Source: Cellulosimicrobium funkei (GTDB taxonomy: Bacteria; Actinomycetota; Actinomycetes; Actinomycetales; Cellulomonadaceae). Taken from it: a DNA stretch of 64,000 nt. The DNA lies in contig NZ_SOZH01000006.1 in assembly GCF_004519295.1 (NCBI RefSeq), positions 1 through 64,000 of the forward strand, read 5' to 3'. The notes under the pieces are model-generated. The model did no database searches. It was not told the DNA's origin and worked only from the letters and a program-made list of their open reading frames with translations. The stretch's first letter is position 1. The number at the start of each line of letters is the position of its first letter. Below, one piece after another: positions 38,287 through 47,714 of this stretch. Position numbers and translations under genes: made by a program.

Positions 38287-40158
38287 ATGTCGCAGCACGC
38301 CCGGACCGAGGCCGAGGACGCACGCCGCGGGGGGTGGCCCGGCGCCGAGACACCGGCGGAGGCTCCCTGGTGGACGCGCTCGGTCGTCTACCAGGTGTAC
38401 CCGCGCTCGTTCCAGGACACCGACGGCGACGGCATCGGGGACCTCCCAGGGATCACGCGACGCCTCGACCACCTGGAGCGGCTGGGCGTCGACGTCGTGT
38501 GGCTGTCCCCGGTGTACCGGTCGCCGCAGGCGGACAACGGCTACGACATCAGCGACTACGAGGACGTCGACCCGCTGTTCGGGTCGCTCGCGGACCTCGA
38601 CGCCCTGATCGAAGGGCTGCACGCGCGCGGGATGAAGCTCGTCATGGACCTCGTCGTCAACCACACGAGCGACGAGCACCCGTGGTTCGTCGAGTCGCGC
38701 TCGTCCGCGCAGAGCCCGCGGCGCGACTGGTACTGGTGGCGCCCCGCCCGCGAGGGCATGGAGCCCGGCGCCCCGGGCGCCGAGCCGACGAACTGGCGCT
38801 CGTTCTTCGGGGGCAGCGCGTGGCGGTTCGACGAGGCCTCGGGCGAGTACTACCTGCACCTGTTCGACCCCAAGCAGCCGGACCTCAACTGGGAGAACCC
38901 CGACGTCCGCGAGGCGGTCTACTCGATGATGCGGCGGTGGCTCGACCGCGGCGTCGACGGCTTCCGCATGGACGTCATCAACCTCATCTCCAAGGACGTC
39001 GCGCCCGACGGCTCGCTGCCCGACGGCGAGGTGCACTGGGGCACGTACGGGGACGGGAGCCCGCACTACACGGACGGGCCGCGCGTGCACGAGTTCCTCG
39101 CCGAGATGCACCGCGAGGTGTTCGCGCCGTACCTCGCCCAGGGCCGGGAGATCCTCACGGTGGGGGAGACGCCGGGCGTGACGGTCGAGCACGGCGTGCG
39201 GTACACCGACCCGGACCGTCGCGAGGTCGACATGGTGTTCCAGTTCGAGCACATGGGCATCGACCACGGGGCGACCCGGTACGACCCGGTCCGGTGGGAC
39301 CTCGCCGATCTCAAGGCGACCCTCGGCCGCTGGCAGGCGGGCCTCGCCCACCGGGGCTGGAACGCCCTCTACTGGGACAACCACGACCAGCCGCGCGTCG
39401 TCTCGCGGTTCGGCGACGACTCCCCGGAGCACCGCGTCGCCTCGGCGAAGGCGCTCGCCCTCCTGCTGCACCTGCACCGCGGCACGCCGTACGTCTACCA
39501 GGGCGAGGAGCTCGCCATGACGAACGCGCCGTTCACGCGGATCGAGCAGTACCAGGACGTCGAGTCGCTCGGGTACTTCCGCGAGCTCACCGGTCGCACG
39601 GGCGCCCCGCGCCTGCGGACCGACGGCGAGATGCTCGCCGTGCTCGCGCACGCGAGCCGCGACCACGCCCGCACGCCCGTGCAGTGGGACGCGAGCGCGA
39701 ACGCGGGCTTCACGACGGGGACGCCGTGGCTCGAGGTCAACCCCAACCACACGACGATCAACGCGGAGGCCGCCTGGGCCGACGAGGACTCCGTGCTGCA
39801 CTTCTACCGGCGGCTCGTCGCGCTGCGCCGGGAGGAGCCGGTCGTCGCGCTCGGCGACTTCCGCATGCTGCTGCCCGACCACGAGGCGGTCTACGCGTTC
39901 ACGCGCGCCCTCGACGCGCCCGGGCCCGACGGCACGACCGTCCGGGACGAGCTCCTCGTGCTCGTCAACGTCGGTGGCGTCCCGCAGGACGTCCCGCCCG
40001 GGACGCTCACGGGCTGGGACGACGCGTCGGTCCTCGTGACCACGCACCCCGGGCGGGCCGACGACGGCACCCGGCCGGGCGCCGTCGGGCACCTGGAGCC
40101 GTGGGAGGGACGGGTGCTCCGGCGCACCGGGCCGCGCCCCGCACGTCCCAGTGCGTGA
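38287..40158 (+). CDS. GH13 alpha-glucosidase / oligo-1,6-glucosidase
   Basis: 623 aa, no signal peptide, cytoplasmic. It hydrolyses alpha-glucosidic bonds of imported oligosaccharides (maltose, isomaltose or sucrose type). Conserved GH13 regions: 'MDLVVNHTSDEHPWF' (I), 'DGFRMDVINLISKD' with the nucleophile Asp (II), 'EILTVGETPG' with the acid/base Glu (III) and 'WDNHDQPRVVSRFG' (IV). The start 'SVVYQVYPRSFQDTDGDGIG' is typical of the oligo-1,6-glucosidase/trehalose-6-P hydrolase group. Val after the nucleophile Asp suggests alpha-1,6 preference. It has its own GAGAGAGGA site and no sugar transporter next to it. Confidence 0.92.
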   Translation: MSQHARTEAEDARRGGWPGAETPAEAPWWTRSVVYQVYPRSFQDTDGDGIGDLPGITRRLDHLERLGVDVVWLSPVYRSPQADNGYDISDYEDVDPLFGSLADLDALIEGLHARGMKLVMDLVVNHTSDEHPWFVESRSSAQSPRRDWYWWRPAREGMEPGAPGAEPTNWRSFFGGSAWRFDEASGEYYLHLFDPKQPDLNWENPDVREAVYSMMRRWLDRGVDGFRMDVINLISKDVAPDGSLPDGEVHWGTYGDGSPHYTDGPRVHEFLAEMHREVFAPYLAQGREILTVGETPGVTVEHGVRYTDPDRREVDMVFQFEHMGIDHGATRYDPVRWDLADLKATLGRWQAGLAHRGWNALYWDNHDQPRVVSRFGDDSPEHRVASAKALALLLHLHRGTPYVYQGEELAMTNAPFTRIEQYQDVESLGYFRELTGRTGAPRLRTDGEMLAVLAHASRDHARTPVQWDASANAGFTTGTPWLEVNPNHTTINAEAAWADEDSVLHFYRRLVALRREEPVVALGDFRMLLPDHEAVYAFTRALDAPGPDGTTVRDELLVLVNVGGVPQDVPPGTLTGWDDASVLVTTHPGRADDGTRPGAVGHLEPWEGRVLRRTGPRPARPSA

Positions 40159-40175
40159 GACGGCCGCCTCGACAC

Positions 40176-40204
40176 GTGACATCACCGGGACATGGGCGTA
40201 CAGT
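40176..40204 (+). promoter_or_regulatory. ilvB operon promoter
   Basis: GTGACA (40176-40181), a 17-nt spacer and TACAGT (40199-40204). The predicted start near 40211 coincides with the GTG of the leader peptide at 40212. Confidence 0.7.
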
Positions 40205-40211
40205 CCCAGAC

Positions 40212-40256
40212 GTGCAGACGATCCTCCTTGTAGTACTTCCTGAGCGCGCCGGCTGA
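40212..40256 (+). CDS. ivbL: ilvB leader peptide
   Basis: A 14-codon [17 protein letters not shown], with six Ile/Leu/Val codons in a row (positions 4-9). It lies between a near-consensus promoter and a U-tailed terminator upstream of ilvB, the classic arrangement of branched-chain attenuation: ribosome stalling when Ile, Leu or Val is scarce should favour an alternative RNA fold. The GTG lies 7 nt after the -10, so it is probably translated from a leaderless transcript. Confidence 0.8.
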   Translation: MQTILLVVLPERAG

Positions 40257-40287
40257 GGCCACGCCACCAGGCTTCGTCAGCGCGCTC
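40242..40287 (+). promoter_or_regulatory. candidate pause/alternative hairpin of ilvB attenuator
   Basis: GAGCGCGC at the end of the leader ORF (40242-40249) pairs perfectly with GCGCGCTC at 40280-40287, immediately before the left arm of the terminator. The exact switching scheme is not worked out. Confidence 0.45.
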
Positions 40288-40329
40288 ACCCCTCGTCCAG
40301 CCCGGCATCCCGGGTTCGAGGGGTTTTTT
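40288..40329 (+). terminator. ilvB attenuator terminator
   Basis: ACCCCTCG (40288-40295) pairs with 40317-40324 and an inner 7-bp stem (40299-40305 with 40310-40316) closes CATC, with a 3-nt bulge. Six T residues (40324-40329) follow, rare in this GC-rich DNA. Confidence 0.85.
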
Positions 40330-40534
40330 GTTGCCACCACAACGCCATCAGCACGGCAGACAGACCGCGGCAGGCCTACCCGGCCACCGCGAGCGCCGCA
40401 CCCGCGAGACCCGCGAGGACCGGCACCCGCACACCGCGACCAGCACGACCGCACCACCACGGTCGGCTCCGGCTCCCGGCGGAGCGCCCCACGGGGCGCC
40501 CGCCGGGCCGAGGCCACGACACGCAGGAGACACC

Positions 40535-42445
40535 ATGGCCCAGGGTCCCACCCCGGCACCTCCGCGACAGGGCGCCCCGGCGCCCGCCGCGGCGCCGAAG
40601 CCCGCCCCGACACCCGCGTCGGTCGCCCCGCGCGGCGACGTCCGGCGCGCAGCCACGGCTCGCCCGGCCGGCGCCTCGAACGGCGCCCCGACGGGCGAGG
40701 AGATGACGGGCGCGCAGTCGATCGTCCGCTCGCTCGAGGAGGCCGGTGCCGAGGTCGTCTTCGGCATCCCGGGTGGTGCGATCCTCCCGACGTACGACCC
40801 GCTCATGGACTCCCAGCGCCTGCGCCACATCCTCGTGCGCCACGAGCAGGGCGGCGGCCACGCGGCGCAGGGCTACGCCCACGCGACCGGCCGCGTCGGT
40901 GTCACGATGGCGACGTCGGGCCCGGGCGCGACGAACCTCGTGACCCCGATCGCCGACGCGAACATGGACTCGATCCCGCTCGTCGCGATCACGGGCCAGG
41001 TCGCCGAGTCGATGATCGGCACCGACGGCTTCCAGGAGGCGGACATCGTCGGCATCACGATGCCGATCACCAAGCACTCCTATCTGGTCACAGACCCGGA
41101 CGACATCCCGCGCACCATCGCCGAGGCGTTCCACATCGCCTCGACCGGCCGCCCGGGCCCGGTGCTCGTCGACATCGCGAAGTCGGCGATGCAGTCCCGC
41201 ACCACGTTCTCCTGGCCGCAGGACGTGCAGCTGCCCGGCTACCACCCGGTGACGAAGCCGCACAGCAAGCAGATCAAGGAGGCCGCGCGCCTGCTCGCGA
41301 CGGCCCGCCGCCCGGTCCTGTACGTGGGCGGCGGCGTGATCCGCGCGAACGCGTCGGCCGAGCTGCGCCGCCTCGTCGACCTGTCGGGCGCGCCCGTCGT
41401 GACGACGCTCATGGCGCGCGGCGCGGTGCCCGACACGCACCCCCAGAACCTCGGCATGCCCGGCATGCACGGCACCGTGCCGGCCGTGGCGGCGCTGCAG
41501 AAGGCCGATCTCGTCGTGTCGCTCGGCGCCCGCTTCGACGACCGCGTCACCGGCGCGCTGTCGAGCTTCGCCCCGCACGCGCAGGTGGTGCACGCCGACA
41601 TCGACCCCGCGGAGATCGGCAAGAACCGCGACGTGGACGTGCCGATCGTCGGCGACCTCAAGGAGGTCATCACCGACCTGCTGCCCGAGCTCGAGCGTGA
41701 GCACGAGGCCAAGGGCAAGCCGGACGTCGAGGCCTGGTGGCGCCAGATCGACGACTGGCGCGAGACGTACCCGCTCGGCTACACGGAGCCCGACGACGGC
41801 CACCTCGCCCCGCAGCACGTCATCTCCCGCCTGGGCGAGATCTCGGGCCCCGAGTCGATCTACGTCGCAGGCGTGGGGCAGCACCAGATGTGGGCGGCCC
41901 AGTTCATCCGCTACGAGCACCCGCGGACGTGGCTCAACTCCGGCGGCCTCGGCACCATGGGCTTCTCGATCCCGGCGGCCATGGGTGCGAAGGTCGGCCG
42001 CCCCGACGCCACGGTGTGGGCGATCGACGGCGACGGCTGCTTCCAGATGACCAACCAGGAGCTCGCCACCTGCACGATCAACGAGATCCCCATCAAGGTC
42101 GCGCTGATCAACAACAGCTCGCTCGGCATGGTGCGCCAGTGGCAGACGCTGTTCTACGACCAGCGCTACTCGAACACGGACCTGCACACCGGCCACGGCA
42201 CGGCGCGGGTGCCCGACTTCGTCAAGCTGGCCGACGCCTACGGGTGCGAGGGCATCCGCGTCGAGTCGATGGGCGAGGTGGACGCCGCGATCAAGCGCGC
42301 GATGGAGATCGACGACCGCCCGGTCGTCATCGACTTCAACGTCTCGCGCGACGCGATGGTGTGGCCGATGGTCGCCGCCGGTGTGAGCAACGACGACATC
42401 CAGTACGCGCGGGGCATCTCGCCCGCCTGGGACCGGGAGGACTGA
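40535..42445 (+). CDS. ilvB: acetolactate synthase large subunit
   Basis: 636 aa, ThDP/FAD-dependent catalytic subunit of acetohydroxyacid synthase, making 2-acetolactate from pyruvate and 2-aceto-2-hydroxybutyrate from pyruvate plus 2-oxobutyrate. After an Ala/Pro-rich N-terminus of about 60 residues come '[20 protein letters not shown]', the catalytic Glu in '[20 protein letters not shown]', '[20 protein letters not shown]' and the C-terminal ThDP motif '[17 protein letters not shown]'. The ATG at 40535 follows AGGAGA; the frame is open further up through the leader but without a ribosome site. It is followed by ilvN and ilvC. Confidence 0.95.
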   Translation: MAQGPTPAPPRQGAPAPAAAPKPAPTPASVAPRGDVRRAATARPAGASNGAPTGEEMTGAQSIVRSLEEAGAEVVFGIPGGAILPTYDPLMDSQRLRHILVRHEQGGGHAAQGYAHATGRVGVTMATSGPGATNLVTPIADANMDSIPLVAITGQVAESMIGTDGFQEADIVGITMPITKHSYLVTDPDDIPRTIAEAFHIASTGRPGPVLVDIAKSAMQSRTTFSWPQDVQLPGYHPVTKPHSKQIKEAARLLATARRPVLYVGGGVIRANASAELRRLVDLSGAPVVTTLMARGAVPDTHPQNLGMPGMHGTVPAVAALQKADLVVSLGARFDDRVTGALSSFAPHAQVVHADIDPAEIGKNRDVDVPIVGDLKEVITDLLPELEREHEAKGKPDVEAWWRQIDDWRETYPLGYTEPDDGHLAPQHVISRLGEISGPESIYVAGVGQHQMWAAQFIRYEHPRTWLNSGGLGTMGFSIPAAMGAKVGRPDATVWAIDGDGCFQMTNQELATCTINEIPIKVALINNSSLGMVRQWQTLFYDQRYSNTDLHTGHGTARVPDFVKLADAYGCEGIRVESMGEVDAAIKRAMEIDDRPVVIDFNVSRDAMVWPMVAAGVSNDDIQYARGISPAWDRED

Positions 42446-42450
42446 GCGGA

Positions 42451-42540
42451 ATGCAGCGGAGGTTGAGGGCCGCAGCGAAGCAAGGCACTCGGCTGCAGCG
42501 CAATGCAGCCCCGATCCGACCCCTGTCCCTGGAGGACTGA
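42451..42540 (+). CDS. possible 29-aa ORF between ilvB and ilvN
   Basis: An ATG 6 nt after the ilvB stop, with GGGAGGA about 10 nt upstream, opens a 29-codon basic frame ('MQRRLRAAAKQGTRLQRNAA' at its start) that ends 3 nt before the ilvN ATG. A 7-bp hairpin (42491-42497 with 42504-42510) lies inside. The end repeats the GGAGGACTGA of the ilvB end. It may be only a spacer with a ribosome-site duplication. No homology recognised. Confidence 0.25.
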   Translation: MQRRLRAAAKQGTRLQRNAAPIRPLSLED

Positions 42541-42543
42541 CCG

Positions 42544-43068
42544 ATGTCCCGCCACACCCTCTCCGTGCTCGTCGAGAACAAGCCCGGCGTGCTGACGCGC
42601 GTCGCGGGCCTGTTCGCCCGCCGCGCCTTCAACATCCACTCCCTCGCCGTCGGCCCCACCGAGCACGAGGAGATCTCGCGCATCACCGTGGTCGTCGACG
42701 TGGAGGAGCGCCCGCTCGAGCAGGTGACGAAGCAGCTCAACAAGCTGGTCAACGTCATCAAGATCGTCGAGCTCGACTCGTCCGCGTCGGTCCAGCGCGA
42801 GCTCCTGCTCGTCAAGGTGCGTGCCGACGGCACCCACCGCACCGGCGTGCTCGAGGTCGTCAACCTGTTCCGCGCGAAGGTGGTCGACGTCGTGCCCGAC
42901 GCCGTGACCATCGAGGCGACGGGCACGGGGGAGAAGCTCGACGCGCTGCTCGGGGCCCTCGAGCCCTACGGCGTGCGCGAGATCGTGAAGTCGGGGACCG
43001 TCGCCGTCGGGCGCGGGTCCCGCTCCATCACGGACCGCGCGCTGGAACGCGTCGTCCGCTCCGCCTGA
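42544..43068 (+). CDS. ilvN: acetolactate synthase small (regulatory) subunit
   Basis: 174 aa. The N-terminal ACT domain ('TLSVLVENKPGVLTRVAGLF', 'RRAFNIHSLAVGPTEHEEIS') binds valine and gives feedback control of IlvB; the C-terminal domain ('LVKVRADGTHRTGVLEVVN') is the second ACT-like half found in long IlvN/IlvH proteins. It activates the large subunit. GGAGGA precedes the ATG. It lies 98 nt after ilvB and 114 nt before ilvC in the same direction. Confidence 0.95.
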   Translation: MSRHTLSVLVENKPGVLTRVAGLFARRAFNIHSLAVGPTEHEEISRITVVVDVEERPLEQVTKQLNKLVNVIKIVELDSSASVQRELLLVKVRADGTHRTGVLEVVNLFRAKVVDVVPDAVTIEATGTGEKLDALLGALEPYGVREIVKSGTVAVGRGSRSITDRALERVVRSA

Positions 43069-44208
<1,140 letters not shown>

Positions 44209-44225
44209 TCCTCGGCCTCTGAGCT

Positions 44226-44358
44226 CGGCTCACCTCTGGGGGTGGGTGACCCCTGTCGCGCGATCTACCATCCGCGGTGCTCGTTCCTCGCACCGCTCCC
44301 GCCAGGCCCACCACGATCGCGCGACAGGGGTCACCCACCCCCTTGCTGTCGGCTCACC
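44226..44358. mobile_element. palindromic MITE-like element flanked by 9-bp direct repeats
   Basis: A perfect 27-bp inverted repeat (44238-44264 with 44316-44342) encloses a 51-nt spacer with a second inverted repeat, GCGGTGC/GCACCGC. The 9-mer CGGCTCACC occurs on both sides (44226-44234 and 44350-44358) and could be a target duplication. It has no coding capacity. It may be a non-autonomous insertion element or a large terminator after ilvC. Confidence 0.55.
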
Positions 44359-44497
44359 CGGGCGCTGGCCAGCAGGCCGCCAGTCCCGGACCTGGTCGCG
44401 GCGTCCGAGAAGATGGCGGATCGTGCCGGCGCGACACGGGTGGGACGAAGGGCGGGAGACCGGGCAGATCCGATTCTCGGTGCGCCACGATAGGGGC

Positions 44498-45037
44498 ATG
44501 ACCCGAGAGACGGACGAGGGAGACCCGGTGACGGACGACGTGACGGTGGACGAGCGGGCGGCGGAGATCCTGGCGTTCTGGGAGCTGGCGCGGCCCAGCG
44601 CGGGCATGGCGCGGCTCGGTGTCGTCACGGGCACGACGGTGTCCGAGAGCGTGCCGCCCCCGGCGTGGTCGTTCGGGGACAACCCGGCGCTGGCGGACGA
44701 CCTGCTCATGGCGGTGCTCACGGGGGAGAAGACGGCGACGTCGTCGGCCCTGTGGGAGTACGAGGAGACGGCCGAGGCGGTGCCGCGCGTCGGCGAGCTG
44801 TCGATCCTGCTCGACGGCGCGGGCCACCCGCGCGCGCTGATCCGCACGACGTCGGTCGAGGTGGTCGCGTTCGAGGACGTCGATGCGGACTTCGCGCACG
44901 CGGAGGGCGAGGACGACCGGTCGCTGGAGTCGTGGCGCGTCGAGCACGAGAAGTACTTCCGTCGCGTCCTGTCGCGCGAGTTCGCGCCGGACATGCCGCT
45001 GGTGTGCGAGCGGTTCGAGCTGCGCTACCCGCGCTGA
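44498..45037 (+). CDS. ASCH domain protein
   Basis: 179 aa with an ASCH domain at about residues 55-150, a PUA-like RNA-binding fold. Typical parts are 'PALADDLLMAVLTGEKTATS' with the G-K-T/K-T core, 'VGELSILLDGAGHPRALIRT' and 'DRSLESWRVEHEKYFRR'. Members bind RNA or, as E. coli YqfB, hydrolyse N4-acetylcytidine; the role here is not known. The start is uncertain: ATG 44498 is listed; GTG 44528 has a better ribosome site (GAGGGAG). It separates ilvC from leuB together with the ROK gene. Confidence 0.82.
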   Translation: MTRETDEGDPVTDDVTVDERAAEILAFWELARPSAGMARLGVVTGTTVSESVPPPAWSFGDNPALADDLLMAVLTGEKTATSSALWEYEETAEAVPRVGELSILLDGAGHPRALIRTTSVEVVAFEDVDADFAHAEGEDDRSLESWRVEHEKYFRRVLSREFAPDMPLVCERFELRYPR

Positions 45038-45050
45038 GCGCGGCGAGGAT

Positions 45051-45091
45051 GAGCGGTGGCCGGCCGTGCCACGGTCGGCCGGCCACCGCTC
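45051..45091. terminator. bidirectional terminator between ASCH and ROK genes
   Basis: A perfect 16-bp stem (45051-45066 with 45076-45091) with a 9-nt loop between convergent genes. Confidence 0.8.
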
Positions 45092-45110
45092 GCGAGGTAG
45101 GTGAAGAGGA

Positions 45111-46331
45111 CTACCCCGGGACGGAGGGCGCGACGACCGGGTGGTCCGGTCGTCCCGCGGCGGCGAGCAGGAGGGTGCGCACGTCCTCGGCGACGACGGA
45201 GCGCGCGCCGCGCAGGACGGCGAGCTCGGGGACGGCGCTCGCGACGACCGCTCCCGTCCGCTGGTCGGTGCCGCGCAGGACGGCGGCGGTCGCCTCGGCG
45301 AGCGGCGCGCCGCACGCGACGCCCGTGGGCCCGCCGAGCACGACGGCATCGGGCTCGAGGATGGCGACGACGGGCTGGAGGACAACCGCGACGCGGAGCG
45401 CGAGGTCCTGCACGAGGTCGTGCACCGCGGTGCTGTCGCGGTGCGCGGCGAGGGCGGCGACGGCGTCGCCGTAGGAGGAGCCCTCCTCGGTGATGCCGGG
45501 GAGCCCCGCGCGGGCGCACAGCTCGACGAGGCGGAGACCGCCGACGAGGTCCTGCACGTTGACCGAGTCGTCGATGCCGGCGGCGGGCACGGGGAGGTAG
45601 CCGATCTCACCGGCGCCACCCGCGGTGCCGTGGTGCACGCGGCCCTCGAGCCACGCGCCCATGCCGATGCCCTCGCCCAGCCACAGCAGCGCGAAGCTCT
45701 CCTCGTCGCGGCCGGCGTCGCGCTCGGCGATCGCGGCGAGGTTGACGTCGTTCTCGACGTGGACGTCGATGCCGAGCACGTCCTCGAGGTGCGCGCGCAG
45801 CCCGCGGCGCGGCCAGCCGGGGAGCTCCCCGACGAGGGCGATGTCGCCGGTGCGCGGCGCGACGGCGGCCTGCACGCCGACGACCGCGGTCGCGACGCGG
45901 GAGACGGGGATGCCGGCGTCGGCGCAGGCCTCGTCGCGCGCGGCGAGGACGTCGGCGGCTGCCGAGCGCTCGGGACCGGCGGCGACGGTCGTCTCGCCGA
46001 GCGTGCGGCCGAGCGCGTCGACGACGCTGGCGCGCACCCCGGCGGGCACGACGTCGAGCGCGAGTCCCACGACGACGTCGGTCCGGGCGGCGTACTGCGT
46101 GGCCTGGGGGCCGCGCGCGCCCTGCACGGAGCCGGTGGGCTCGATGAGTCCCGACTGCTCGAGCCGTGCGACGATCTGGGAGGCGGTCGGTCGCGAGACG
46201 CCGGTGCGGTCACCGATCTGGGACCGGGTCAGCGGCCCGACGTCGAGGAGGAGCTCCAGGGCCGCGCGGTCGTTGATGGTGCGCAGGAGCCCCGGGGTGC
46301 CGGGAACCCTCGACGGTGCGGGCGCGGTCAT
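45111..46331 (-). CDS. ROK-family transcriptional regulator
   Basis: 406 aa. The N-terminal winged HTH ('LLLDVGPLTRSQIGDRTGVS', 'RPTASQIVARLEQSGLIEPT') is joined to a ROK sugar-kinase-like domain with 'VHVENDVNLAAIAERDAG' and 'GGAGEIGYLPV'. The Cys-rich zinc motif of many ROK proteins is not visible after that point, where 'NVQDLVGGLRLVELCARAG' follows. Members such as NagC and XylR repress sugar genes and respond to sugars. No sugar gene adjoins it, so its target is unknown. A palindromic site lies 20 nt before its start. Confidence 0.85.
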   Translation of the reverse strand: MTAPAPSRVPGTPGLLRTINDRAALELLLDVGPLTRSQIGDRTGVSRPTASQIVARLEQSGLIEPTGSVQGARGPQATQYAARTDVVVGLALDVVPAGVRASVVDALGRTLGETTVAAGPERSAAADVLAARDEACADAGIPVSRVATAVVGVQAAVAPRTGDIALVGELPGWPRRGLRAHLEDVLGIDVHVENDVNLAAIAERDAGRDEESFALLWLGEGIGMGAWLEGRVHHGTAGGAGEIGYLPVPAAGIDDSVNVQDLVGGLRLVELCARAGLPGITEEGSSYGDAVAALAAHRDSTAVHDLVQDLALRVAVVLQPVVAILEPDAVVLGGPTGVACGAPLAEATAAVLRGTDQRTGAVVASAVPELAVLRGARSVVAEDVRTLLLAAAGRPDHPVVAPSVPG

Positions 46332-46351
46332 GGTCGGTCCTTCGACGGGCT

Positions 46352-46368
46352 TTAGGAAAGTTTACTAA
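46352..46368 (-). promoter_or_regulatory. ROK operator
   Basis: TTAGGAAAGTTTACTAA, a 17-bp palindrome with one mismatch and very AT-rich for this genome. It has the A/T-core form of NagC/ROK sites and lies just upstream of the ROK gene, implying autoregulation. leuB starts about 95 nt away on the other strand. Confidence 0.6.
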
Positions 46369-46450
46369 TAGTGGACCGGCTGCGCGCGGAACGCAACTCG
46401 ATGCCCGTCCGAGACGTGAGACCACCGTCCCGAAGGGTGGCGGCGCGGCG

Positions 46451-46456
46451 TAGGCT
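46451..46456 (+). promoter_or_regulatory. leuB -10 box, leaderless start
   Basis: TAGGCT ends 7 nt before the leuB ATG and no ribosome site is present between them. Confidence 0.5.
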
Positions 46457-46463
46457 CGCCGGC

Positions 46464-47507
46464 ATGACGCGCACCATTGATCTGGCAGTCGTGGCCGGCG
46501 ACGGCATCGGGACCGAGGTCGTCGACCAGGGGCTCGCCGTGCTCGAGGCCGCCGTGGCCGGCTCGGACGTGAAGGTCTCCACGACGCCGTTCGACCTGGG
46601 TGCGCGCCGCTGGCACGCCACGGGGGAGACGCTCACCGACGCGGACCTCGACGCGATCCGCGGGCACGACGCGATCCTCCTGGGCGCGATCGGCGACCCG
46701 AGCGTCCCGTCCGGCGTCCTCGAGCGGGGCCTGCTGCTCAAGCTGCGCTTCGCGCTCGACCACTACGTCAACCTCCGCCCGGGCAAGCTGTACCCGGGCG
46801 TCACGTCGCCGCTCGCCGACCCGGGCGAGATCGACTTCGTCGTCGTCCGCGAGGGCACCGAGGGCCCGTACGTCGGCAACGGCGGCTCGCTCCGCACGGG
46901 CACGCCGCACGAGATCGCGACCGAGGTCTCCCTCAACACGGCGTTCGGCGTCGAGCGCGTCGTGCGCGACGCGTTCGCCCGCGCCCAGGCGCGTCCGCGC
47001 AAGCACCTCACGCTCGTGCACAAGCACAACGTCCTCGTGCACGCGGGCCACCTGTGGCGTCGCACGGTCGAGGCCGTCAACGCGGAGTTCCCCGACGTCA
47101 CGACCGACTACCTGCACGTCGACGCCGCGACGATCTTCCTCACGACGAAGCCCTCGCGCTTCGACGTGATCGTCACCGACAACCTGTTCGGCGACATCCT
47201 CACCGACCAGGCCGCCGCGATCACGGGCGGGATCGGCCTCGCCGCGTCCGCGAACATCAACCCCGACCGCACCGCGCCGTCGATGTTCGAGCCCGTGCAC
47301 GGCTCGGCACCGGACATCGCCGGGCAGGGCAAGGCCGACCCGACCGCCACGGTGCTGTCGGTCGCGCTGCTCCTCGACCACCTGGGCCTCGGCGACGAGG
47401 CGCAGCGCGTCGAGGCGGCCGTCGCCGCCGACCTCGCCGAGCGCGGGAGCCGAGTACGCTCGACGGCCGAGGTGGGCCGCGAGCTCGCCGCTCGCGTCGC
47501 CGGCTGA
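46464..47507 (+). CDS. leuB: 3-isopropylmalate dehydrogenase
   Basis: 347 aa, decarboxylating dehydrogenase that oxidises 3-isopropylmalate in leucine synthesis; with citramalate synthase nearby it would also oxidise 3-methylmalate to 2-oxobutyrate for isoleucine. Family motifs: '[14 protein letters not shown]', '[11 protein letters not shown]', '[16 protein letters not shown]', the catalytic Lys in '[12 protein letters not shown]', the metal Asp residues in '[20 protein letters not shown]' and '[20 protein letters not shown]'. The ATG is set by the leaderless-type TAGGCT; upstream in-frame codons lack family sequence. ilvE follows 207 nt later. Confidence 0.94.
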   Translation: MTRTIDLAVVAGDGIGTEVVDQGLAVLEAAVAGSDVKVSTTPFDLGARRWHATGETLTDADLDAIRGHDAILLGAIGDPSVPSGVLERGLLLKLRFALDHYVNLRPGKLYPGVTSPLADPGEIDFVVVREGTEGPYVGNGGSLRTGTPHEIATEVSLNTAFGVERVVRDAFARAQARPRKHLTLVHKHNVLVHAGHLWRRTVEAVNAEFPDVTTDYLHVDAATIFLTTKPSRFDVIVTDNLFGDILTDQAAAITGGIGLAASANINPDRTAPSMFEPVHGSAPDIAGQGKADPTATVLSVALLLDHLGLGDEAQRVEAAVAADLAERGSRVRSTAEVGRELAARVAG

Positions 47508-47714
47508 CACGCCGTCACGGGCCCCCGGTGGGCCCGGGCACCGGTTCGCCGCAGTCCCCGCACCTCGGTTGTCATCGCCCCAGGACCGGATCCCTCCCGT
47601 TCTGACCCGGTGACGCCCCGCGTCGTCGTGCCCTCGCGCGGATCCCCGCACGAGCCGCACCGGCGTGGAAAACTAGGCGGAGACCACCCGGGTCGCCAGG
47701 TGAAAGGCCTCATG

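Noticed and set aside
40258-40330. A tRNA gene, suggested by a GGTTCGAG-like stretch in the ilvB leader (40313-40320)
   Set aside because: No acceptor stem or anticodon arm can be formed; the stretch belongs to the attenuator terminator.
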